59,982 nucleotides of DNA from Pseudomonadota bacterium (GTDB taxonomy: Bacteria; Desulfobacterota; Syntrophia; Syntrophales; UBA8958): positions 1 through 59,982 of the forward strand of contig JASGUC010000035.1 in NCBI GenBank assembly GCA_030057915.1. The letters are read 5' to 3'. Positions 16,428-25,229 of the stretch are shown here, in pieces. Within the stretch, counting starts at the first letter, position 1. Every line of letters begins with the position of its first letter. The notes under the pieces were generated by a model. The model searched no databases and was not told the DNA's origin. It was given only the letters and a program-made list of their open reading frames with translations. Made by a program: the position numbers and the translations under genes.

Positions 16428-19130
16428 ATGAAAAAGGCCAATCTGATCTTCATCGCCATTCTCCTGGTCATCCTCGTCGTGGCGCCGCTTTTGTCTTCCC
16501 TGCTCAACCTCTACATCGACTGGCTCTTCTTCGTCGAAACGAGCTACACCGCCGTCTTCACCAAGACCCTGACCGCACAGATCGCCTCGGGCCTCCTCTT
16601 CTGCCTCCTGTTCCTCGGCGCCGCCCTGGTCAACCTCTTCTTCGCCCGACGTGTCGAATTCAGCCGCCCGGAACGGTACAACATCAGCGGCACTCCCATC
16701 ACGATCGATCTCGCCCCGCTGCGGACCATCCGGCGGGCGGTTTCCTTCTTCATCCTTCTGGTCGTCGCCTTCATGATGGCGAAATGGGGCGCCTCCCTGT
16801 GGTCGGAAATCCTGCTGTTCGCCAACGCCCTCGAGGTCGGCCAAAACGATCCGGTCTTCGGAAAGGACATCGGCTTCTATCTCTTCCGGTACCCCCTCCT
16901 CGAATCCCTCAAGCAGTTCGTCGATTTTACCCTCATCCTCTGCGCCCTCCTGGCGGGGACCGTCTATTTCCTGGGCGGCGGGATTCTCGTCTCCCAGCGG
17001 CAGGTAACGATCGACCCCCGAGTCAAGCGGCATATGGGCATCCTCGTGGGGCTAATGATCGTCAACATGGGGCCGGGTTTCTATCTCGAGGCCCTGAGGA
17101 TGCTCTACGCGGAACACGGCGTCATCTTCGGGGCGAGCTACACGGACGTCCACGCCAAGCTCGCGGCCTATCGACTCCTTGCCTTCCTGGCCCCCGCCGC
17201 CGGGGCGGTCCTGATCGCCGGGATGTTCAAAAGACAGCGGCGTCTGACCATGATCTCCCTGGGCGCCCTGTTCGTCGTCTATTTTGTCGGCATCATGATC
17301 TATCCGGCCCTCCTCCAGAAGTTCAAGGTCGCCCCGAACGAGATGGTCATGGAAACCCCCTACATCGAAAACAATATCCGCATGACCCGCCTGGGCTACG
17401 ATCTGGACCGCATCGAGGAGATCCCCTTCGACGTGGACTACAATCTCACGGGCCGGGACATCGACAAAAACGACGCGACGATCCGGAACATCCGCCTCTG
17501 GGACCATGCCCCGCTCCTGCGCACCTACAGCCAATTGCAGCAGATCCGAACCTACTACCGCTTTCAGGACGTGGACAACGACCGCTATACGGTGAACGGA
17601 CAGTACCTCCAGGTGATGCTGTCGCCCCGGGAACTCTCCTACGCCGACCTGCCCAGTAAAAACTGGATCAACGAACGCCTGATCTTCACCCACGGCAACG
17701 GCATCACCCTGGGTCCGGTAAGCCGGATCAGCCGGGAGGGTCTGCCGGAATTCTTCATCAAGGACATCCCGCCGGCCGGCACCACGGATCTCAAGGTGCG
17801 ACGTCCGGAGATCTATTATGGAGAGATGTCCAACGATTACGTGATCGTCAAGACCAAGATCCCCGAGTTCAGCTATCCCACCCCGGAGGGAGGCAACATC
17901 TACACCTCTTACGAAGGCGCCGGCGGGGTGAAGACGGGCTCGTTGAGCCGCCGCCTCCTCTTCTCCCTGAAATACCAGACGGAAAAGATCTTCTTCTCCT
18001 CCGACATCACCGCCGACAGCAAGATCCTCTTCTTCCGCAACGTCAGGGAAAGATTCCAGAAGATCGCCCCCTTCCTCCTGTTCGACCACGATCCCTACCT
18101 GGCGATCACCGACGACGGTCGGCTGGTCTGGATGGTGGACGCCTATACGGTGTCGTCGCGTCTGCCCTATTCCAAACCCTCGACCCGGAGGATCAACTAT
18201 GTCCGCAACGCCGTCAAGGCCACCCTCGACGCCTACGACGGCACGGTGACCTACTACGTGAGCGACCCCACGGACAAGATCATCCAGGTTTACCGGCGGA
18301 TCTTCCCGTCCCTCTTCAAGGACTTGGCCGCCATGCCGGAGGACCTGAAGCGCCATGTCCGCTACCCCCAGTGGCTCCTTCAGTTGCAGGCCTCCGTTTA
18401 CGCCGCCTATCACATGACGGACCCGAAGATCTTCTACAACAAGGAGAATCTCTGGGAAATCCCCACCTTCGACGAAAAGGCGATGCAGCCGTACTACACC
18501 ATCATGAAGCTCCCCAGCGAGAAGCGGGAAGAGTACATCCTCCTGCTGCCCTACACCCCGGCGAAGCGGGACAACCTCGCCGCGTGGCTGGCGGCGCGTT
18601 GCGACGACCCGCATTACGGCAAGCTCGTCGTCTATACCTTTCCCCGGGACCGTCTGATCTTCGGCCCCAAGCAGGTGGACGCCCGGATCAACCAGGATTC
18701 CCACATCTCCCAGCAGCTCACCCTCTGGAGCCAGCGCGGTTCCCGGGTCATCCGGGGGAGCCTGCTCGTCATCCCCGTGGAGCGGTCCCTCCTCTACGTG
18801 CAGCCCCTCTACCTGGCCGCGTCGGATGCCGTGGGGCTTCCGGAGCTGCGGCGGGTCATCGTCGCCTATGAAAACGAGGTCCTCATGGAGGAGAATCTCG
18901 AACTGGCCCTGCAACGCCTCTTCGGCAGCCGCAAGGCCGGGGCGGCCCCGACGACGGCGGCCAGCGCCCCGACGGCGGCGGCCGCCGGGCGCGCCTCCGT
19001 GAAGGAGATGGCCGCCGAGGCGATGAAGACCTACCAGCGGGCCACGGATATGCAGCGCCAGGGCAACTGGGCGGGTTACGGAGAAGAGATCCGCAAGCTG
19101 GAGCAACTGTTGAAGAAGATGGTCAATTAG
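16428..19130 (+). CDS. UPF0182 family large membrane protein
   Basis: The 900-residue protein has about seven transmembrane helices in the first 310 residues (starting NLIFIAILLVILVVAPLLSSL), then a long soluble region of about 500 residues with many Tyr, Arg and Asp. This is the layout of the uncharacterised UPF0182/COG1615 family, including LYIDWLFFVETSYTAVF and NNIRMTRLGYDLDRIEE. The last 60 residues are an Ala-rich linker and a basic helical end (YQRATDMQRQGNWAGYGEEIRKLEQLL) as in other members. No function is established for the family. It stands alone behind GGAG; nothing near it hints at a role. Confidence 0.88.
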   Translation: MKKANLIFIAILLVILVVAPLLSSLLNLYIDWLFFVETSYTAVFTKTLTAQIASGLLFCLLFLGAALVNLFFARRVEFSRPERYNISGTPITIDLAPLRTIRRAVSFFILLVVAFMMAKWGASLWSEILLFANALEVGQNDPVFGKDIGFYLFRYPLLESLKQFVDFTLILCALLAGTVYFLGGGILVSQRQVTIDPRVKRHMGILVGLMIVNMGPGFYLEALRMLYAEHGVIFGASYTDVHAKLAAYRLLAFLAPAAGAVLIAGMFKRQRRLTMISLGALFVVYFVGIMIYPALLQKFKVAPNEMVMETPYIENNIRMTRLGYDLDRIEEIPFDVDYNLTGRDIDKNDATIRNIRLWDHAPLLRTYSQLQQIRTYYRFQDVDNDRYTVNGQYLQVMLSPRELSYADLPSKNWINERLIFTHGNGITLGPVSRISREGLPEFFIKDIPPAGTTDLKVRRPEIYYGEMSNDYVIVKTKIPEFSYPTPEGGNIYTSYEGAGGVKTGSLSRRLLFSLKYQTEKIFFSSDITADSKILFFRNVRERFQKIAPFLLFDHDPYLAITDDGRLVWMVDAYTVSSRLPYSKPSTRRINYVRNAVKATLDAYDGTVTYYVSDPTDKIIQVYRRIFPSLFKDLAAMPEDLKRHVRYPQWLLQLQASVYAAYHMTDPKIFYNKENLWEIPTFDEKAMQPYYTIMKLPSEKREEYILLLPYTPAKRDNLAAWLAARCDDPHYGKLVVYTFPRDRLIFGPKQVDARINQDSHISQQLTLWSQRGSRVIRGSLLVIPVERSLLYVQPLYLAASDAVGLPELRRVIVAYENEVLMEENLELALQRLFGSRKAGAAPTTAASAPTAAAAGRASVKEMAAEAMKTYQRATDMQRQGNWAGYGEEIRKLEQLLKKMVN

Positions 19131-19220
19131 ATTGCCTTGAGGGGAAAAATGCGCTATGGCGGGGAGCATTGAAGCGAGGGGGAGGACAGGCCGACGCCGC
19201 CCCCAGCGCGATGACGCATG

Positions 19221-19351
19221 GAGAGCCTTGAAAATCCGCGCCGCGCTTACGCCCCGACAAAGGCCGGGGCCAGAGCGACCTGAAAACACTCCATTCCGGC
19301 TTGCACCGGCATGACGACAGGACACGGGCAAGGGCGTTTTTCAAAGGTCTC
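19221..19351. mobile_element. Family A MITE-like element (copy 7)
   Basis: The ends are GAGAGCCTTGAAAATCC and GTTTTTCAAAGGTCTC, 131 bp. Flanks are GCATG and GCATA, four of five alike and the same pair as at copy 10 (41911). Confidence 0.8.
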
Positions 19352-19612
19352 GCATAGGCTTCCCCAGGCAGGGGGCAGCGGGGGCCGCAACCTCCGGGGC
19401 GGACTCGGGACCGTGGCTCCGGAGGGGTAAGCCAAATAGAAGCGCCCCAGCCCGCCGACTGCCGGGCCTGTATAAAGGAAGCAAGCCGAGTCCGCGCCAT
19501 GAAACCGGCCCAGGACTGTCAAACACGTATCTAAAGAATTCAATTGGTTACGTGCGACTTACTTGGAAGAAATGACCTTCGCCAGACCGTTATAACGAAC
19601 ACATACCGAACC
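19352..19612. other. Intergenic leader of the DedA/YqaA-like gene
   Basis: It is GC-rich with several short inverted segments (for example CCTCCGGGG and GCTCCGGAGG near 19398-19430), then AT-richer towards the gene. No riboswitch class or promoter could be assigned. Confidence 0.3.
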
Positions 19613-20236
19613 ATGAAGGCGCTGCGGAAACTTTACGACTGGGTTCTCCACTGGGCCGACACCCCCTACGGGGCGCCGGCCCTGTTCATTTTATCCTTCG
19701 TGGAATCCTCCTTCTTCCCCATCCCGCCGGACCCGCTCCTCATCGCCCTCGTCCTGGGGAGGCGGGACAAGGCCTTCCGCTTCGCCGCCAACTGCACCGT
19801 CGCCTCGGTGCTGGGGGCCCTGCTCGGCTACGCCATCGGCTACTTCGTCTGGTGGTCCGGCCCGGGCGCCTTCTCCCCCGTGGCCTGGTTCTTCTTCCAC
19901 CACATCCCGGGATTTTCCGTGGAGCTGTTCCGTTACATCCAGGCCCTGTTCGAAAAATGGAACTTCTGGATCATCTTCACCGCCGGCTTCACCCCCATCC
20001 CCTACAAGGTCTTCACCGTCTCCGGCGGGGCCTTCAACGTCAACCTGCCGATGTTCCTCATCGCCTCCATTATCGGCCGCGGCGCCCGGTTCTTTCTGGT
20101 CGCCTCCCTGATCTGGAAATTCGGACCGCAAATCAAGAGCTTCATCGACCGTTACTTCAACTGGCTCGCCGTCCTCTTCACGATTCTACTCATCGGGGGT
20201 TTCGCGCTGGTCAAGTGGTGGGGAGCGAATCTATAG
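19613..20236 (+). CDS. YqaA/DedA-like SNARE-associated integral membrane protein
   Basis: The 207-residue protein has four to five hydrophobic segments. The family hallmarks are ESSFFPIPPDPLLIAL near residue 31 and FTAGFTPIPYKVFTVSGGAFNVN near 125, with GRGARFFLVASLIWKFG after it. It is closer to the YqaA branch than to DedA itself. DedA-superfamily proteins are linked to membrane lipid flipping or proton-driven transport; the substrate here is unknown. The ATG at 19613 is chosen because upstream in-frame sequence shows no homology-like pattern. A mobile element begins at the stop codon. Confidence 0.82.
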   Translation: MKALRKLYDWVLHWADTPYGAPALFILSFVESSFFPIPPDPLLIALVLGRRDKAFRFAANCTVASVLGALLGYAIGYFVWWSGPGAFSPVAWFFFHHIPGFSVELFRYIQALFEKWNFWIIFTAGFTPIPYKVFTVSGGAFNVNLPMFLIASIIGRGARFFLVASLIWKFGPQIKSFIDRYFNWLAVLFTILLIGGFALVKWWGANL

Positions 20237-20237
20237 C

Positions 20238-20369
20238 GGGACCTTTGAAAATCCACGTTTTCCTTTCGTCCCGGCAAAATCCGGGTCGGGAACGCCTTGA
20301 AAACACGGCATTCCGGCTTCCACCGGGGTGACGATGGGGAATTTGGAAACGGCTTTCTTCAACGGTCTC
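20238..20369. mobile_element. Family A MITE-like element (copy 8) with exact 5-bp target duplication
   Basis: The ends are GGGACCTTTGAAAATCC and CTTCAACGGTCTC, 132 bp. ATAGC occurs at 20233-20237 and 20370-20374. The left flank includes the stop codon TAG of the preceding gene, so the insertion hit the very end of that gene and the duplication kept the stop. Confidence 0.88.
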
Positions 20370-20455
20370 ATAGCGGGAATGGCGCGACGCCTTCCCCCAT
20401 ATCGGCCGTTCCTCCCCACCGCCGCGGGGAACGGCAATGCAGCAAGGAGTCTATC

Positions 20456-21805
20456 ATGATCAGAAAATTACTCCATTCCCTGAATCTGGACAGCGACATC
20501 GATGATTGCGAAAAGATCCACGCCGCCATCGAAAAGGACATCATCTTCAAGGGGACAAACCTCTGGATCCTCGCCTTTGCCATCATCGTGGCCTCCGTGG
20601 GCCTGAACATGAATTCCACGGCGGTGATCATCGGCGCCATGCTCATCTCCCCCTTGATGGGCCCTATCAACGGCATGGGTTACAGTCTGGCCACCTATAA
20701 TTTCCACCTTTTCCGCCGGGCGGTCAAAAACTTCAACTTTGCGGTCATGGCCAGCCTCGTGGCCTCCACCCTGTACTTCGCCATCAGCCCCGTTTCCACG
20801 GCCCACTCCGAACTCCTGGCCCGGACCAGCCCCACCATCTACGACGTCCTCATCGCCCTGTTCGGGGGCCTGGCGGGGATCGTGGCCATCAGCAGCAAAA
20901 ACAAGGGCAACGTCATCCCCGGCGTCGCCATCGCCACGGCCCTCATGCCTCCCCTGTGCACGGCGGGATACGGACTGGCCATGGGCAAGTTCAACTTTTT
21001 CTTCGGGGCCCTGTATCTTTTCACCATCAATACGGTCTTTATCGCCCTGTCCTCCGTCGCCATCTCCCGGGTGCTCAACTTCCCCATCCGCACCGTTCTG
21101 GATGACACCCGGAAAAAACGGATCAACAGGATCATCACCCTGGTGATCGTCATCACCATCATCCCCAGCATCTATTTCGGCTACGGGCTGGTGAAAAAGG
21201 AGGCCTTCCTGGAGAGCGCCTCCCGGTTCACGAGAAACGTGAGCATCGTGGAGGGCAACTACCTCCTGAAGGACGAGATCGACCCCGCAGGCAAGACGAT
21301 CACCCTCATTTACGGCGGCAGTTCCCTCAACGACGTGCAGAAGCGGTTTATCGCCGAGCGGGCAAGGGATTTTTCCCTCGACGAGGCCCAACTGGTCTTC
21401 AAGCAGGGCTTTTCCTTCGATGATTTCCGGAGGCGGGAGACCCAGCTCGACAGTCTGAAGGGGGAAATCAAAAGCCGGGAAGACCAGATGAACGACCTGA
21501 AGGGGGAAATCAATCGCCTGAACATGGTGATCAAGGAACAGGAAGACCTCCAGGAAACGGCGCGGCGGCGCGGCGAGATGGGCAAGCGGCTCCTGGCGGA
21601 GCTGAAACCCCTGTATCCCCAGATTACCGGCTGCGCTTATGCCGAAACGACGGCGTTCAAAGACGCCGCCGGACCGGAAAAGGTCGAGGTCGTCGTCTTC
21701 AGGATCAAGAAGGGTTCCCTCGGCGGCGCCGACCGGAAAAAGATCCAGCGGTGGCTGGCCTCCCGCCTGGAGGGGAGGAACTTAAAGGTATTGTATGAAA
21801 ACTGA
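20456..21805 (+). CDS. DUF389 (TIGR00341-like) membrane protein with C-terminal coiled coil
   Basis: The protein has 449 residues from an ATG behind GCAAGGAG. It has about six transmembrane helices (40-300), with the DUF389 core ASVGLNMNSTAVIIGAMLISPLMGPINGMG and IALFGGLAGIVAIS..VIPGVAIATALMPPLC. After residue 320 it is soluble, with a heptad coiled coil around 370-400 in which LKGEI is repeated. The family is uncharacterised; conserved Asn/Pro/Gly-rich membrane hairpins suggest a transporter or channel. It stands alone after a mobile element. Confidence 0.85.
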   Translation: MIRKLLHSLNLDSDIDDCEKIHAAIEKDIIFKGTNLWILAFAIIVASVGLNMNSTAVIIGAMLISPLMGPINGMGYSLATYNFHLFRRAVKNFNFAVMASLVASTLYFAISPVSTAHSELLARTSPTIYDVLIALFGGLAGIVAISSKNKGNVIPGVAIATALMPPLCTAGYGLAMGKFNFFFGALYLFTINTVFIALSSVAISRVLNFPIRTVLDDTRKKRINRIITLVIVITIIPSIYFGYGLVKKEAFLESASRFTRNVSIVEGNYLLKDEIDPAGKTITLIYGGSSLNDVQKRFIAERARDFSLDEAQLVFKQGFSFDDFRRRETQLDSLKGEIKSREDQMNDLKGEINRLNMVIKEQEDLQETARRRGEMGKRLLAELKPLYPQITGCAYAETTAFKDAAGPEKVEVVVFRIKKGSLGGADRKKIQRWLASRLEGRNLKVLYEN

Positions 21806-21843
21806 GGCGATCCACGATGGTCCGCGGCGCAGTCGGCTTTTCC

Positions 21844-22560
21844 CTATTTCATCACCAGGAATTGCACGGAATTGGCAAGCTTGATTTCGGGATGCCGAGT
21901 CCGGGCATAGTCCTCCACCGCCGGGGCAATCTGATAACCCACCATAAGGGCCTGCACCTCGCCGGACAAATGGCGTCGCACCCGGGCAATGAGCTTGGCA
22001 AAGCGGTCCAGGTCGCGCTTCCCCGGCTGGGATTTGCACTCGCCGATCAAAAACACCGGCCGACCCTCCTTCATGCCCTCGGCGTAGATGTTCAGCTCGT
22101 CGTATTCACCGTTTTCGTAAATCAGGTTGCGGCGATCCACCAGGGAAACCTCTATCCCGAATTGCCGCCGGGCATAGACGCCGATCTGGGGAATAATCCG
22201 ATCCTCCAGTATATAGCCGACGCTCTGGGACAAACCGCCCAACTGACGACGCGTCTCCCGATGCTCCAGGACCAGCTCGTGGAGCCCCTTCTCCGTCTTC
22301 TGCTGCGCCGCCGCCAGCTCTTCCAGCCGAGCTTCCGTCCGCTGCTGCGCCGCCGCCAGTTCTTCCAGCCGGGCTTCCGTCCGCTGCTGCGCCGCCGCCA
22401 GTTCCCTGACAATGTCCCGGAGTTCGCCGAACTCCACCTTCGTGACCGTATCCTCCCGGTATCGCTCCCATTCTTCCATTAGGGAAAGCATCGTCTCTTT
22501 CAGATCCGGCTCCAAACGGTCAAGCTTGCGATAAAACATGGTGCTAAAATACACGGCCAT
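21844..22560 (-). CDS. Coiled-coil PD-(D/E)XK nuclease-like protein (DUF3782 type), paralogue 1
   Basis: The 238-residue protein has three parts. Residues 1-55 are a helical head ([26 protein letters not shown]). Residues 55-100 are a coiled coil built from 14-residue units LAAAQQRTEARLEE, encoded by near-identical 42-bp DNA repeats (22300-22410). Residues 100-238 are a PD-(D/E)XK-like domain with [11 protein letters not shown] then [19 protein letters not shown], giving the D...ExK pattern. Nuclease activity is plausible but unproven for this family. A close paralogue lies at 53908-54753 with more repeat units. No partner gene is adjacent. Confidence 0.75.
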   Translation of the reverse strand: MAVYFSTMFYRKLDRLEPDLKETMLSLMEEWERYREDTVTKVEFGELRDIVRELAAAQQRTEARLEELAAAQQRTEARLEELAAAQQKTEKGLHELVLEHRETRRQLGGLSQSVGYILEDRIIPQIGVYARRQFGIEVSLVDRRNLIYENGEYDELNIYAEGMKEGRPVFLIGECKSQPGKRDLDRFAKLIARVRRHLSGEVQALMVGYQIAPAVEDYARTRHPEIKLANSVQFLVMK

Positions 22561-23161
22561 GCCCGCGCCTCCTCTCCCCCGCTGCTTCGCTAAACCCCGC
22601 CTTCCGGAAACTATACTGTAACTTATCGATATGATTCATGATCGGCTTTAATTTTTACGGGCCACATCTTTATCCGCTGCATTTCGATTGCCAGTTTGTT
22701 CCGTAATCGAGACCTTTGAAAATCGATAATTTCCCGCCACCCCGGCATAATCCGACTTAGGGAATACCTTGAAAACAAAGCATTCCAGCTTCCGCCGACA
22801 TGGCGACTAAACACTATCTTAAAATGAGAATTTTCGCAAGGCAACGTTCCTCGTAAAAAACCAAGAACCCCCAGGGGGCGATTACCACCCAAACCCCCCT
22901 GCCCCAAAAGGACGCGCCGAAGGATGGATGAACAACACGAAACCCATCCCCTCTCTATTTCCGGCGAAAAAACCTCTTTGCCAGGCAAAAATCGAGGGCG
23001 GTCAATGAAGACGACGCCATAAACCTTCAGGGCACCTTCCGGGAAGTCCCCGCATGAGGCCCGCGATGGACACAAGGGAAAGAGGCGCGACTTTGGCGCT
23101 TAATGAATCCTCGGAAAACCGAAAAAAACGCCGTAATCGACAGCCGGGAGGGAAAAAATCC

Positions 23162-23190
23162 TTGACACCAATAGAGATATGACATAAAAG
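23162..23190 (+). promoter_or_regulatory. Sigma-70-type promoter upstream of the TetR-RND operon
   Basis: TTGACA at 23162-23167 and TAAAAG at 23185-23190 are separated by 17 bp. The operator palindrome follows about 10 bp later. Confidence 0.6.
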
Positions 23191-23200
23191 CGGCGGGAAT

Positions 23201-23216
23201 GAATGAACGTTCATTC
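23201..23216. promoter_or_regulatory. Palindromic TetR-type operator
   Basis: GAATGAACGTTCATTC is a perfect 16-bp palindrome covering the expected transcription start and early leader, 112 bp before the TetR start. TetR/AcrR repressors of efflux pumps often bind TGAATGAACGTTCATTCA-like sites, so autoregulation is likely. Confidence 0.75.
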
Positions 23217-23327
23217 GCTTCCCCCATTATAGCAGCGGGAAATTGTCGATTTTCAAAGGTCTCGAATGGAAAGGAGAGCGAGGAAGATGGGGGCAACGAA
23301 AAAAAAGGGAAAGATCGGCTTTGAGAC

Positions 23328-23936
23328 ATGAAAAGCCTGGACAAACGCAAAGAGATTATTTCGGTGGCTATGGAACTCCTGGTGGAAAACGGTTTCCACG
23401 GGGTTCCCATGTCCATGATCGCCGCCCGGGCCAATGTCGCCGTCGGGACCATCTACCGCTATTTCGCCGGCAAGGACGAACTAATCTATGCGCTCTTTCA
23501 GGAGTTGGAGACAAGCATAACCGCCGCCATCCGGGAGCGCTTCCCTACCACCGGCGCCATCCGGGAGCGCTTCCTCTACCTAAACGGCATCATTCTCCAG
23601 TATCTCATCGATAATCCTCTTCATTTCCGTTATCTTGAGCAGTTCATGAATTCACCCTACGGCGTCTCCATGCGCCGGGACAGATTACTGGACAAGGAAG
23701 GCCGCAACGACATCTTCATGACCCTTTTCGAAGAGGCCATCGCCGCCCGCATCGTCAAGGACATCCCCATCAACGCCCTTTTTTCCCTGGCCATCGCGCC
23801 GCTCATCTTTCTGGTCCGGGACCATATTCTGGGTTTCGTCACCCTGAACGAAGACCTGATCCGGCAGACCGCCGAAGCTTGCTGGGATGCCGTCCGGAGG
23901 AACGATTGCGAGAGCGGGGCCGATAGGGCCCGGTAA
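23328..23936 (+). CDS. TetR/AcrR-family transcriptional repressor of the RND pump
   Basis: The 202-residue protein has an N-terminal helix-turn-helix (about 8-55: RKEIISVAMELLVENGFHGVPMSMIAARANVAVGTIYRYFAGKDELI) followed by a helical ligand domain. A ten-residue tandem duplication is visible: AIRERF occurs twice, encoded by 19-bp exact repeats at 23526 and 23556. It would lengthen the linker between the DNA-binding and sensing parts. The gene is first in line before the efflux genes (72 bp gap) and has a perfect operator upstream, so it should repress its own operon and release on binding a toxic or hydrophobic ligand. Confidence 0.88.
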   Translation: MKSLDKRKEIISVAMELLVENGFHGVPMSMIAARANVAVGTIYRYFAGKDELIYALFQELETSITAAIRERFPTTGAIRERFLYLNGIILQYLIDNPLHFRYLEQFMNSPYGVSMRRDRLLDKEGRNDIFMTLFEEAIAARIVKDIPINALFSLAIAPLIFLVRDHILGFVTLNEDLIRQTAEACWDAVRRNDCESGADRAR

Positions 23937-24008
23937 TGGCCGGACGGCCGCGACGGTGTGGAGACAAAACGATGAAACACCAAAAATTACCCCTTACCGA
24001 GGTGACGT

Positions 24009-25217
24009 ATGACCACTCATGAGCAGATCAAATCCATCACCGCCGGGATGCTGTGCGGACTCCTGATCCTCACCGGCTGCGGGCAAGGCGGCAATACCGG
24101 CAAAGGTCGGGCCGGCGGTGCCCCCGAGGTCGCCGTCGTGACGGTACAACCCCAGCAGGTGCTGGTCACCACCGAGTTGTCCGGCCGGACCTCCGCCAAT
24201 CTCATCGCCGAGGTGCGGCCCCAGGTGGGAGGCATCATCCAGCAGCGCCTGTTCACCGAAGGATCGGACGTCAAGGCCAGACAGGTCCTCTTCAAGATCG
24301 ACCCCGCCCACTATCAGGCCGTCTATGACAACGCCAAAGCGGCCCTCGGCCGCTCCGAGGCCAACCTCTCGGCGATCAAGCTCCGGGCCGAACGGATGCG
24401 GGAACTCGTCGCCGAGAAGGCGGTCAGCCAGCAGGAATACGACGACGCCACGGCCGCCCTGAAACAGAACCAGGCGGATATCCAGTTCTGGAAGGCGACC
24501 CTTGAGACGGCGAGCATCAACCTTAAATACACCTCCGTCACCGCCCCCATCTCGGGACGGATCGGCAAGTCCAACGTCACGGTGGGCGCCCTGGTGACAG
24601 CCCATCAGCCCGTGCCCCTGGCCACTATCCAGCAGTTGGACCCCATGTACGTCGATGTCCCCCAAGCCACCACCGAGCTGTTACGGATGCAGCGCCACCT
24701 CGCCGAGGGGCGTCTCCATCGCAACGGACAGCTCCGGAACAAGGTCCAGATCCTCCTCGAAGACAACAGCCGTTATCCCTACGACGGCGCCCTGCAGTTC
24801 CGGGACGTCACCGTCAATCAAACCACAGGATCGGTAATCCTCCGGGTGATCGTACCCAATCCGAAAGGTGTCCTCCTCCCCGGGATGTTCATCCGGGCGG
24901 TGGTGGAAGAGGGGATCAACAAAAACGCCCTCCTGGTGCCTCAGCAGGGAGTATCCCGGGATCCCAAGGGAAACCCCTACTGCCTCATCGCCGGCGCCGC
25001 AGGCAAGGTGGAGCAGCGTCCCATCACCATCGAACGGGCCGTGGGCAATCAGTGGCTCGTGACCGAGGGGCTGGCGCCGGGCGAGCAGGTCATCGTCGAG
25101 GGGATACTGCGGGCCAAACCCGGAGCCACCGTGAAAGTGGTTCCCTTTGTTGACAACGCGGGCAAAACCGGGGGCGAAACCGGACCGGCACCGCCGGCCG
25201 CAGCCAAGGCAAACTGA
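24009..25217 (+). CDS. RND efflux periplasmic adaptor (AcrA/MexA family)
   Basis: The 402-residue lipoprotein has a signal with lipobox LILTGC (Cys24). It shows the membrane-fusion order: barrel-sandwich half (TTELSGRTSANLIAEVRPQVGGIIQQRLFTEGSDV), helical hairpin (about 95-165), the returning lipoyl half (LKYTSVTAPISGRIGKSNVTVGALVTA), beta-barrel and membrane-proximal domains. The Pro/Ala-rich tail is typical. It should link the inner-membrane pump to the outer-membrane channel, both encoded next. GAGGTGACGT upstream is a weak ribosome site. Confidence 0.92.
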   Translation: MTTHEQIKSITAGMLCGLLILTGCGQGGNTGKGRAGGAPEVAVVTVQPQQVLVTTELSGRTSANLIAEVRPQVGGIIQQRLFTEGSDVKARQVLFKIDPAHYQAVYDNAKAALGRSEANLSAIKLRAERMRELVAEKAVSQQEYDDATAALKQNQADIQFWKATLETASINLKYTSVTAPISGRIGKSNVTVGALVTAHQPVPLATIQQLDPMYVDVPQATTELLRMQRHLAEGRLHRNGQLRNKVQILLEDNSRYPYDGALQFRDVTVNQTTGSVILRVIVPNPKGVLLPGMFIRAVVEEGINKNALLVPQQGVSRDPKGNPYCLIAGAAGKVEQRPITIERAVGNQWLVTEGLAPGEQVIVEGILRAKPGATVKVVPFVDNAGKTGGETGPAPPAAAKAN

Positions 25218-25229
25218 CGGAGGGCACCG

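Larger units (their letters stand above)
22709..23263. mobile_element. Family A element split by a 0.4-kb insert carrying a promoter and operator (copy 9)
   Basis: The left 30 bp (22708-22737, from CGAGACCTTTGAAAATCG) and the right 30 bp (23235-23264) are inverted repeats of each other with about two mismatches, longer and better paired than in other copies. The family interior is recognisable to about 22815 (CTTGAAAACAAAGCATTCCAGC). The sequence from there to about 23225 is unrelated to the family and holds the TetR-type promoter/operator. No coding frame is convincing inside. Confidence 0.65.

Noticed and set aside
17052..19331. 759-codon open frame opposite the UPF0182 gene
   Set aside because: Antisense shadow with low-complexity composition and no ribosome-binding site; the plus strand encodes a recognised family.
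19380..19540. Possible riboswitch before the DedA/YqaA-like gene
   Set aside because: GC-rich inverted segments exist but no class-defining motif could be matched.
22290..22420. Regularly spaced 42-bp repeats that might be taken for a CRISPR array
   Set aside because: The repeats are contiguous without unique spacers, a multiple of three, and encode heptad-like coil units in frame. The same holds for 54400-54600. No cas genes are present.
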